From: Fibrobacter succinogenes
GTDB lineage: Bacteria > Fibrobacterota > Fibrobacteria > Fibrobacterales > Fibrobacteraceae
NCBI GenBank assembly: GCA_902800815.1
Contig: CADCGB010000007.1
Location: 1-64,000 of the forward strand
Reading direction: 5' to 3'
DNA length: 64,000 bases
The position numbers and the translations under genes were made by a program. Below the pieces are notes generated by a model. It had not been told where the DNA came from and did not search any database. It saw only the letters and a list, made by a program, of their open reading frames with translations. How positions within the stretch are numbered: position 1 is the stretch's first letter; each line of letters starts with the position of its first letter. Positions 1-8,300 of this stretch are shown one piece after another.

Positions 1-99
1 GCAGATTGCGGCGGTCAGAGTGGTTTTGCCGTGGTCAACGTGGCCGATGGTGCCAATGTTGCAGTGCGGCTTGCTTCTGTCAAAATGTTCTTTTGCCAT
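1..99 (-). CDS. tuf: Elongation factor Tu, N-terminal fragment (cut by window edge)
   Basis: The 33 visible codons read [12 protein letters not shown] followed by [17 protein letters not shown], the invariant start of bacterial EF-Tu with its GHVDHGKT P-loop. EF-Tu is the GTPase that carries aminoacyl-tRNA to the ribosome. A Shine-Dalgarno-like AGAGGAA sits just upstream of the ATG. The remaining ~360 codons lie outside the window. Identity is certain; whether this is one of several tuf copies cannot be seen. Confidence 0.97.
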
Positions 100-643
100 T
101 TTATTCCTCTTCTTCAGCAGAAGGTTTATCGCTTCAAGTCAAGAAGCCTCAAGGACTTCCGTTAATCCGGAAAGCATAGGAAGCGGTACTCTCCGAAATT
201 GAGCCACAAATTTAGTAAATGCCAATTATTTTGCAAGCGTTTTTTTTGTTTTTTTACGAAAAAGGGGAAAATTGCTAGGTTATCCACAGTCCTGGGCACC
301 TCAGGAAGCACGATTTTTATCCCCGAAAGCCCTGACTCGACGAAATGCCGTTTTTCGCGAAATTTCAAGGTTTCAATATTTCTAGCAAATAGATAAATCC
401 ATCTTATCAACAGTTAATTAACGTTTACGTGTCAACCGGAGCCAGGCATTCCTTCCCCCGCCATCTTTATTGTAATATTAATTTTACATTTTAAAATTTT
501 ACATTCAGTTTACATTCGGCTTTTGGGCATGTGACCGAGAACATAAAAAGAACGCAATTAACGAGTTAGCACTTTTTTTACAAGGAAATTGACATCAATT
601 AAAGTATCTTTGTTGCGGTGTGATTAGGGTATTGAGGAAAACT
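100..643. other. Intergenic region between tuf and the GH45 gene
   Basis: No convincing gene is seen on either strand. It holds the tuf promoter, a perfect DnaA-box consensus TTATCCACA at 280-288, a related TTATCAACA near 396-404, and AT-rich sequence. For the plus-strand gene, TATCTTTG at 605-612 matches TAnnTTTG and lies 31 nt before the ATG. Confidence 0.6.
207..236 (-). promoter_or_regulatory. Predicted tuf promoter
   Basis: Read on the minus strand, TTGCAA (231-236) is followed after 16 bases by TAAATTTG (207-214), which fits both a sigma-70 layout and the TAnnTTTG element of Bacteroidota promoters. It implies a leader of about 100 nt before the tuf start codon. Confidence 0.5.
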
Positions 644-2080
644 ATGAAGAATACTTTTTTGAAAGCCCTGCTTGCCGCAGGGGCAATCCTGTTCGCCTGG
701 AACTGTTCCGACGAATCCACGACCGCCCCGAAGGCTCCCGAATACGCAGTGACTTCTGCGGCATGGCTCCTTTCTACCGATGCCGACTACATCATCTACC
801 CTGATGGCCGCGTCACTAACCCCGAAGGCGACGTCGTCGCTACCATCAACTATATCGCCGGTTCTACCATAGGCAACATCGTTGACCTCCAGGGAGTCAC
901 GCTTGTTGAGGGTGTCGACGTGATGAGCCTCCCGCTCCTCGAGAAGAACACGACCGTCTACGCCATCACGGGCCCCGTATTCCACCTCGTCGACGAAACG
1001 GGCGACTTCCTCATCTATCCCGCAGCCGAAGGGATGATTTACGGCGTCGTCACCGACTCGAACGGTGCCACGGTAGGCTTTTTCGACTATTCCACAAACA
1101 CGCTGGTCGATCTCGACATAACCACCCCGATTACCCAGGTTAGCGACATCGGCAGCCTCCCCGTCCTTATGCCGGGCGACAAGTTCACCAAGGAACCCGA
1201 CCCGATTATCGAATCGAGCTCCAGCGAATTCATACCGGCCCCCGAATCCAGCTCGGATATCGGCCCCACCCCCACAAGTTCTGCAACACCCAAGTCCAGC
1301 AGCAGCCAGCCGAAATCCTCGAGCAGCGCCCCGAAGAGCAGCTCTTCTGTCGCCCCTGCCGGCGGGTGCCCGAACATCAAGACGAAGAGTGGCGGCAGAA
1401 GCGGCTCCGGCTGGGCAACCCGTTACTGGGACTGCTGCAAGCCCCACTGCTCCTGGCCGGAACATGCGAACGGCAACTACTCCAAACAGTGCACCAACAA
1501 GGGCAAGACTGAAAGTAGCGACTGGGGTGGCGGAAGCGTCTGCAGCGGCGGCGGCCTCATGACCTGCACGAGCCAGATCCCGTTCACTGTCGACGGCTGT
1601 ACCGAAATGGGTTTCGCCTTCGCGGCTGTGCCCGCAAGCGACGGCGGCTCCTGCGGCAAGTGCTACCAGCTCACCTTTGACGGTACCGGCAAGTACTCTA
1701 CCGACGGCAACCACAAGGCCATCAAGGGCAAGAAGCTCATCATCATGACTACGAACATCGGCGGCGACGTTCAGCAGGGCCAGTTCGACATCATGATTCC
1801 GGGCGGCGGCGTCGGCATGTTCAACGGCTGCAGCAGCATGGGCTGGGGCGCACAGGGTGAACAGTACGGCGGCCTCCTCAGCGACTGCGAAAAGGAAAGT
1901 AACTACGCCGCAGCAAGGACCCTTAGTTGCCTTGAGAAGAAGTGCGCCAGCGTGTTCAGCAACGACAACGAAGCCAAGCAGGGCTGCTTGTTCCTCGCCG
2001 GCTTCATGCATGCGGCAGGCAACCCGAACCACAAATACGTGGAAGTGGAATGCCCCGACGTGCTGAAAAAGAAATATTAG
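644..2080 (+). CDS. Secreted GH45 endoglucanase with serine-rich linker
   Basis: The protein (478 aa) has a hydrophobic signal ending near a Cys (AWNC, a weak lipobox), a ~165-residue N-terminal region, a Ser/Pro linker (about residues 190-240) and a C-terminal GH45 catalytic domain. TRYWDCCKPHCSW at 259-271 is the GH45 signature; Asp263 should be the nucleophile-side catalytic Asp and Asp382 in FDIMIPGGGVG the second. GH45 enzymes hydrolyse beta-1,4-glucan with inversion. The ATG at 644 is chosen because TGAGGAAA lies 4 nt upstream and a signal sequence starts there. The N-terminal region looks like two copies of one module. Substrate assignment to cellulose is by family. Confidence 0.92.
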   Translation: MKNTFLKALLAAGAILFAWNCSDESTTAPKAPEYAVTSAAWLLSTDADYIIYPDGRVTNPEGDVVATINYIAGSTIGNIVDLQGVTLVEGVDVMSLPLLEKNTTVYAITGPVFHLVDETGDFLIYPAAEGMIYGVVTDSNGATVGFFDYSTNTLVDLDITTPITQVSDIGSLPVLMPGDKFTKEPDPIIESSSSEFIPAPESSSDIGPTPTSSATPKSSSSQPKSSSSAPKSSSSVAPAGGCPNIKTKSGGRSGSGWATRYWDCCKPHCSWPEHANGNYSKQCTNKGKTESSDWGGGSVCSGGGLMTCTSQIPFTVDGCTEMGFAFAAVPASDGGSCGKCYQLTFDGTGKYSTDGNHKAIKGKKLIIMTTNIGGDVQQGQFDIMIPGGGVGMFNGCSSMGWGAQGEQYGGLLSDCEKESNYAAARTLSCLEKKCASVFSNDNEAKQGCLFLAGFMHAAGNPNHKYVEVECPDVLKKKY

Positions 2081-2124
2081 TAGAAAAAGCCGCAAGTTCG
2101 GCGACTCTACAAGCAATTTGATAA

Positions 2125-2152
2125 ACGGCCCGCGAGCGCGGGTCGTTTTTTT
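2125..2152 (+). terminator. Intrinsic terminator after the GH45 gene
   Basis: Arms ACGGCCCGC and GCGGGTCGT (one G-T wobble) enclose GAGC and are followed by seven T. Confidence 0.85.
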
Positions 2153-2220
2153 GTTGATTGTCGCACACCGGCGATTCGCAAAACTGCCCGCCGGCCGTGA
2201 CGACCGAGCGCTCGGGAATT

Positions 2221-2232
2221 TATATTGTAGGC
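2221..2232 (+). promoter_or_regulatory. -10 box directly before the SGNH esterase start
   Basis: TATATT ends 6 nt before the ATG at 2233, so transcription would start at or next to the start codon. There is no Shine-Dalgarno sequence. Confidence 0.45.
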
Positions 2233-3213
2233 ATGATGTTTGGAACGAATAACAAGGCTTTGGCGATTGCGTTGATAGCAATCGCGGGAATTACATGCGC
2301 CGCAAGCGCACAGACGCGCGTGGCGTGCGTAGGCAACAGCATCACCGCGGGCTACGGGCTCGGCTGGCAAGAAGACTACCCGTTCCGGCTGCAGGAGATG
2401 CTGGGCGACAGCTACAAGGTGCAGAACTTCGGCGTTTCTTCCATGACGTTCGCGAACAAGGGTCCAAGCGACAACATGAGCTACTGGAACACCGACAAGT
2501 TCAAGGCGGCCCTCGAGTTTACCCCCGAGATAGTCGTCATAGAGCTCGGGACAAACGACAGCAAGTTCTTCAGCAACAACTGCATCGGAACAGACGGGCA
2601 ACCCCAATACAACTACAACTACGGACAATACGATAAGGAAAATCTGTACAAGGACTACGAAGCGCTTATCGACACGTTCGCGCACCTGCCGACAAGCCCG
2701 AGAATCATCGCGACGCTGCAGCCCTATTCCAACAACTGCGGGTGGGGAATCATGGATACCGCAATCGTGAACCAGATAAACCCCATCATCCTGGAAGTCG
2801 CGACCAAGAAGGGCGTGGAAATTATCGACCTGCATTCGCAATTCAATACGCCCGCATGGTTTTTGCCCGACAGCGTGCACCCGAACGCGACAGGCGCGAA
2901 GGAACTCGCGAGAATTATAAAGGAAGGAATTTTGCGGGTGCCCGCGGATACCTCTAAGACGCCCGCGGATACCTCTAAGACGCCCGCGGACACGGAGCCC
3001 GAAGTAAGCGATTCTACCGGGACGCAGGACTCCACGACGGCGATTCGCGGGAATGAATTTGCACGAGATGCCGGTAGTTCTCAGGGACGGAATGCGCGCG
3101 GTTTTGGGGGACAAGATGCGCGCAGGTCAAAGGCATACGACATGCAGGGGCGACATCTGCAAAACAGGAAGCGCGCCGCTAGCCCGACGGTAAAGAAAGG
3201 CGGGACTAGGTAA
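2233..3213 (+). CDS. Secreted SGNH/GDSL hydrolase (esterase)
   Basis: The protein (326 aa) starts with a signal peptide ending around ASA-QT. It carries the SGNH blocks: Ser36 in GNSIT, a block II Gly in NFGVSS, GTND at 106-109, and the catalytic Asp213/His216 pair in DSVHP. Such secreted enzymes are often carbohydrate or lipid esterases; beside a cellulase, deacetylation of plant polysaccharide is a reasonable inference. Residues ~237-255 contain a PADTSKT repeat encoded by 21-nt tandem repeats (2941-2990). The basic tail with YDMQGRHLQ resembles Bacteroidota sorting tails. The start is set by the TATATT box 6 nt upstream and the signal peptide. Its stop overlaps the next start (TAATG). Confidence 0.85.
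   Translation: MMFGTNNKALAIALIAIAGITCAASAQTRVACVGNSITAGYGLGWQEDYPFRLQEMLGDSYKVQNFGVSSMTFANKGPSDNMSYWNTDKFKAALEFTPEIVVIELGTNDSKFFSNNCIGTDGQPQYNYNYGQYDKENLYKDYEALIDTFAHLPTSPRIIATLQPYSNNCGWGIMDTAIVNQINPIILEVATKKGVEIIDLHSQFNTPAWFLPDSVHPNATGAKELARIIKEGILRVPADTSKTPADTSKTPADTEPEVSDSTGTQDSTTAIRGNEFARDAGSSQGRNARGFGGQDARRSKAYDMQGRHLQNRKRAASPTVKKGGTR
2941..2995 (+). repeat. 21-nt tandem repeat inside the esterase gene
   Basis: The unit CCCGCGGATACCTCTAAGAC plus one base occurs twice exactly (2941-2961, 2962-2982) and a third time in part. It encodes the PADTSKT linker repeats, so its copy number could vary by slippage. Confidence 0.85.
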
Positions 3214-3692
3214 TGCCAAAGATCCTTTTCGTGTGCCACGGCAATATCTGCCGGAGCCCCATGGCCGAATTCGTGATGAAGGAGATGATCTCTAAGTGCG
3301 CGGATTCTAGATGTGCGGACTTCGAGATTGCAAGTGCGGCGACAAGCACCGAGGAAATCGGGAACCCGGTATACCCGCCGGCACGCCGCATGCTCGCCTC
3401 ACACGGCATAAGCTGTAGCGGAAAGACTGCACGCCAGATGACCCTGCGGGACTACGAATACTACGACTATATCGTGCTGATGGACCGCAACAACCTGCGG
3501 AACCTGCGCTGGATACTGCCCGCAGAAATCTACGAGAAGGAGTGCGCCGGAAACGGGAAAGTCTCGCTACTGATGGACTGGACCGGGAATTCGCGCGATG
3601 TAGCGGACCCGTGGTATACAGGCGACTTCACCGCCACATGGAACGACGTGAACGCAGGCTGTCGCGCGATGCTCGAGAAATTACTGCAGTAA
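3213..3692 (+). CDS. Low-molecular-weight protein tyrosine phosphatase
   Basis: The protein (159 aa) opens with MPKILFVCHGNICRSPMAE, the CX5R phosphatase loop with Cys8 nucleophile and Arg14. The general acid is Asp132 in DPWYTG. Family members are cytosolic and remove phosphate from tyrosine, arginine or small molecules, often tied to BY-kinases and polysaccharide export; no such partner is adjacent here. The start overlaps the esterase stop by one base, indicating translational coupling. A small internal duplication (KCADS / RCADF, residues 28-36) is unusual for the family. It meets the M48 gene tail to tail with no gap. Confidence 0.92.
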   Translation: MPKILFVCHGNICRSPMAEFVMKEMISKCADSRCADFEIASAATSTEEIGNPVYPPARRMLASHGISCSGKTARQMTLRDYEYYDYIVLMDRNNLRNLRWILPAEIYEKECAGNGKVSLLMDWTGNSRDVADPWYTGDFTATWNDVNAGCRAMLEKLLQ

Positions 3693-4721
3693 CTAGAACT
3701 GCTCCAGGAGCTTGATACGCTCCGGAGTGTCGGGGTGCGTGCAGAACAGGATATTCGCCTTCGCGACAAGACCCTGCAAGCCCACACTGTCATTATCATC
3801 TTCCTCGTCGGGATGAATCACATAAAGCTGCGCGATATCGCTACGCTGCACGGAGGCAAGCCCCGGATCTGCGGAAATCTTCCTCAAGGCGGAAGCAAGT
3901 GCCAGCGGATCGCCGCAAAGCTCGGCACCGCCCGCATCGGCGACGTACTCGCGCTTGCGCGAGATGGCAAGGCGCGTGAGCGTGCTGAAGAAATACCCGA
4001 TGGCGGCCCATACCAGCAGGACAATCAGTACCAGGACAATTCCTGCACCAACACCATCGTTCTTGCGACTATGGCGGCGCGGCATACGCCACATGTTCGC
4101 CAGAATGCGGGTTATTACATGCATCATCATCGAGAATATGCCCACGAAAACAATGCACACCACCATCAGGCGCGTGTCGCGGTTCTTGATGTGCGTGAGT
4201 TCATGACCCACGACCGCAGAGAGTTCTGCATCGTCCAATTTGTCTATAATTCCTGTTGTGAGTGTAATGGTATACGACTTGATATCGATACCGCTCGCAA
4301 AGGCATTAAGGCTCGAATCCTCGACAATGTTGATCTGCGGCATCTCGATGCCACCCGCAATGCAGAGGTTCTCCACGATGTTGTAGACACGCACGTTCTC
4401 CTTGCGTTCGAGCGGGCGCGCGTGGGTCGCATGCCGGATAATGGATACGTTCGCGAAGTACGCAATGATGAACCAGATAGCCGTCATCGACAGCGTAAAC
4501 GGCATCGCATCGAGGAAATAGCGCCAGATGACTCCCCAGTGGAACGTGGTCGCCTGCAGGCCCGGAGGGCAAACGCCATTCCAGCAAAAAAAGCCGAACC
4601 AGTCCAGCAACATGATAGTCCCGAGCACCATTCCCAAGAGTAGCAGCGGGAACATGAAAAGCAGAATAACCGTATTGCGGTTATTCCGCCAAATCTGGGT
4701 CTGGATACCGACGTATTTCAT
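3693..4721 (-). CDS. M48-family membrane zinc metalloprotease (HtpX-like)
   Basis: The protein (342 aa) has two N-terminal membrane segments (about 18-45 and 75-95), HELTH at 173-177 (HEXXH zinc site), two further hydrophobic stretches around 190-260 and an EYVADAGG motif supplying the third zinc ligand. HtpX-type proteases degrade damaged membrane proteins at the inner membrane. It is the second gene of a lemA-M48 pair, 9 nt after lemA; that pairing is widespread in bacteria. Naming it htpX would go beyond what is visible. Confidence 0.9.
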   Translation of the reverse strand: MKYVGIQTQIWRNNRNTVILLFMFPLLLLGMVLGTIMLLDWFGFFCWNGVCPPGLQATTFHWGVIWRYFLDAMPFTLSMTAIWFIIAYFANVSIIRHATHARPLERKENVRVYNIVENLCIAGGIEMPQINIVEDSSLNAFASGIDIKSYTITLTTGIIDKLDDAELSAVVGHELTHIKNRDTRLMVVCIVFVGIFSMMMHVITRILANMWRMPRRHSRKNDGVGAGIVLVLIVLLVWAAIGYFFSTLTRLAISRKREYVADAGGAELCGDPLALASALRKISADPGLASVQRSDIAQLYVIHPDEEDDNDSVGLQGLVAKANILFCTHPDTPERIKLLEQF

Positions 4722-4730
4722 TTGTGAAGG

Positions 4731-5291
4731 CTAGAACTTCACCTCGGGAGCCTTGTTGAGCGTCTCGCGGCCCTCGGTGGCCTCGTACATGGGCGCACGC
4801 TTGAAGCCGAACATGCCGGCAATGATATTGCTCGGGAACACCTCGCAGGCGTTGTTGAGCTCGCGGGTCGTGGAGTTGAAGAAGCGGCGTGCAGCGGAGA
4901 GCTTGTTCTCGATGTCGGAAAGTTCCGTCTGCAGCTGCAAGAAATTCTGGTTCGCCTTGAGGTCCGGGTAGGCCTCGAGGGAGACACGGAGACCGGCGAG
5001 CGCACCGGAGAGAGCCTTGTCGGCGGCAACCTTCTCGTCGACCGTGGTGGCGCCCATGGCGGCGGCACGGGCAGCAGTCACCTTCTCGAAAGTCTCTTTC
5101 TCGTGGGTGGCATAACCCTTCACGCTATTCACCAGCTGCGGCACAAGGTCAAAGCGCTGCTTGAGCTGCACGTCGATATTCGCGAAGGCGTTCTCGCGGT
5201 TGTTGCGGAGTTTCACCAGGCCATTGTACATGGCGATGAACCACACGACGAGAACAACCGCGACGATAGCGACAATAATTCCGACTGTCAT
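4731..5291 (-). CDS. lemA: LemA family protein
   Basis: The protein (186 aa) has one N-terminal membrane anchor (residues 4-22) and a helical body with the LemA signature YNGLVKLRNN and LVPQLVNSVKGY. The function of LemA is not settled; its regular partner is an M48 protease, as here. AAGGAG lies 8 nt before the ATG, and a TATATT box at about 5322-5327 gives a ~30-nt leader. Confidence 0.93.
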   Translation of the reverse strand: MTVGIIVAIVAVVLVVWFIAMYNGLVKLRNNRENAFANIDVQLKQRFDLVPQLVNSVKGYATHEKETFEKVTAARAAAMGATTVDEKVAADKALSGALAGLRVSLEAYPDLKANQNFLQLQTELSDIENKLSAARRFFNSTTRELNNACEVFPSNIIAGMFGFKRAPMYEATEGRETLNKAPEVKF

Positions 5292-5334
5292 AAACGACTC
5301 CTTAGGTTAAGGGTACTTTGGGAATATATAAAAA

Positions 5335-8300
5335 TTATTCCGCAGCCTCCTCAACCTTCATGGAAATGGAACCAATCGAAACAACATAGCACCCGTTAAC
5401 GGAATTAATCTCCACCTTAGGCAAATCGCCATAATGGAACGACATCCCGTCCGCTTCGATATGGAGCCCCTTCTGGCGCTTCGGAGAGGGGCCATACGAA
5501 TTGACCGAGCACAGAAGCACTTCCTTCCCCTGGGCATTTGTGGAAGATATGGAAACACAATAGTCATCATCTTCCCGTTCACCCTTTATGGTATAACCAG
5601 AAATTTTCGCAATCAACGATTCCGGGTACAACATGGGGCCGCTGGAATCCGGTTTTTCCTGCGGAACAACTTCGGGCTCAACAACAGCAACAGGCGTTTC
5701 TTCCGGTACAGTTTCAGGTTCCTTTTCCACTTCCGGCACCGGGGCCACCTCAACTACGCTCTCTTCCGGCGTGGGCTCGGGTTCCGGCGCAGGCGCCACC
5801 TCCTGTTCTTCCGGAACAGGGGCTTCCTGCTCGGCAGGCAGTACAGGTTCTTCCACAACGGGTACCTCAACATCCTGCGGCACCGTCTCCTGCGGGATGG
5901 GGGCGGCATTATCCGGAACCGTCTCGAGCGTCTCCGTCGTTTCGGCAACCGGAGCCTGGTGCTTTATGATGAAGCCGTCATTCTTCCATGCCTTCGATGC
6001 AAGCTTCATCGTCTGGGAATATTCATCCTTCGTATTCGAAAGCGCCTCAATCTTCTCGCCCACCGAAATATGATATTCTAGCCTGAAATCACGAGCCTCG
6101 TGGCGATAAATACTGCATAGCCTCACGAAATCTTCCATGACGCTAGGTTTCAAGTCACGCCTTTTAGACAACCGCTCATACGCATCACCAATCTGGTCCT
6201 TAGCATAGACAATGCGCTTACAAACGAAGGTCCTCTGGCCAGGCTCCAAGAAGTCAAGTTTCAAAACCTTTCCATAGAATTCTTCCACATTTCCCCAATA
6301 ACGGGGCTTGTCGTCGTCACCACTTTGTGCGGAGAGATATTCAAAAAGTCTACCGAATTGTACCAAGTCAACAAAGGAAAGGTCAAACCTATTTACAACG
6401 CCTTCCACATCATTAAATGTCCTTTTGAGCGAGTTCATGCATGCCGTGAGATCAATGCCAATTGGATGCTCGTTGGCGATTCCCAAGCAGCAAATATAGA
6501 ACTGGTTGAAAGCCTCGTCGGTATCTGCCTTCGTATTCTTCTTGAGCGTGTCGGCAATATCCTTGACAAAAGAATTATCGTTTCTCTTAGTTACAAATTT
6601 ACACAACAGGTTCACGCACTCCTGCTTGTAACCCGGATTCTTCTTTTGCGAGTTATAGTACGCATTCCATACGTCCGAATCAATATGGTGTGCAAACAGA
6701 CACGTGAGCATACTATTGTCAATAAGGTTCTTCTTCTGCTTATTCGCATTAAAGACCAACTTAGCAGAAGATTCGTCCATTTTCGTTACAATCTCATCCT
6801 TGAGATTGGCATACTCTTCCTTGTAAATGTCGCAAATTGTAGCATAATCCTTTGCGTCATTAAAGAGATACAGACTCTTCGGGAATCCTTCACTATAAGC
6901 CTTCGCCAGGTTAACCTTCTTTCGGTCTTCTGCAGGCAGGTCAAACGCTTCCAGTTCTGCAAGCTTGCGGAACATCTGCGTCTTGAAATAGAACTCAATC
7001 AGAAGAGATACTTCAAATTCAAACAAGTTCTGCTTGTCAATAGCCTCGCTGATTTTCTGAGCCTGGTCAGCAGAGAGTTCAGTCTTGCACAACCCGCGCA
7101 AGATCTCGTTGAAGCACCACCGCCATGCTTCGAAATCATAATCCCACGAAAAGATTTCATTCCTTAAGTTTGCGGCATAGTTCTTTTCCAATACAGCACA
7201 TTTATCCAACGCATCAACAAAGAATTCCACCGAACTATTCGTCTTAAGATGCATAATAAGCTTGTTCTGCAGGGAATCACGACAATCGGGATCAATGTCA
7301 GCGATTGTGACCATCTCGGCCAAGGCTTTGTCTTGATCTTTTTCAAGCGCCAAGAACCAGCAGTGAATAGATGAAATCCTATCGCCCGCTTCATAGAATT
7401 CCTTTGCCGCAGTTATATAATCGCCCTTCACATAAGCAATGTCGCCCTTAATTTTTAAGCACTTTGGATGGCTAACGTCATGAATTTCTGCAAAGCGCTG
7501 CAGAGCGATGTCCAAGCGTTCTTCATCGCGGTTATCGATACCTTCCCGCAAAAGTTGCTCAGCAAACTTTTCACGATTCTCATCGGAAGTTTTTCCACTC
7601 AATGAATTTGAACGGCCGCATATAGGGAGCGCAAACTTTTCGCTGGCACTGCCATCTTTATTCCAAGCCCTCCTGCAATTCGTCGGGATAATACCTTCAA
7701 GCCATTTTATTACTGGCTGTTCTGCCCCCTGATCCACTTTCAGTTTATCCCAGAATGTGTTAGTAGGCGCATCTAGAATAAACAATTGCCTCTTGGGTCT
7801 AGTAACTGCCACATACAAACGATTTATAAAATATTCCAATTCGAGCTGGTGGCCATCCGTATCCTTGATGTTGTTGTCAAGTAACTTCGCAAACCTAGAG
7901 CCCCCTTCCTCATCAAAAGCACCAAAGCCAAAGACCACAACCTTGTCATATTCAAGCCCCTTGATATCTTGGGAACTAAACACAGGATATTTGTATTTAC
8001 CTTCCTTTCCAGGAACACAGAGATAATCGCGCAATATGCGATGATCTTCAATAAACTTAGCCCTATTTGAACTATCGCAAGGCAATATGAAACTGACATC
8101 GACGTTCTTTTCGAGCCACTCCCAAAAATCCGTTTTTTTCCAGTCATAAAAAAGGCAAGAGCCGGGCGCCTCATTCCATGGCAACTGAGGCTCGATACCA
8201 TTCTTTTCCGGATTCAATTTTGCGGCACGGATTATCTGAACTGCATTGCTGAATTTCACTATGTTGGAATCAGAACGGTAATTCATTTTCAGTTCTTTAT

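Noticed and set aside
599..2281. A 560-codon open frame on the minus strand across the GH45 gene
   Set aside because: It is antisense to a clear enzyme, has low-complexity Ala/Val/Arg-rich translation and no ribosome site. Similar long antisense frames at 35671-37281 and 43514-45112 were rejected for the same reason.
2941..2995. CRISPR-like direct repeats
   Set aside because: The 21-nt repeats are contiguous, have no spacers and encode an in-frame linker.
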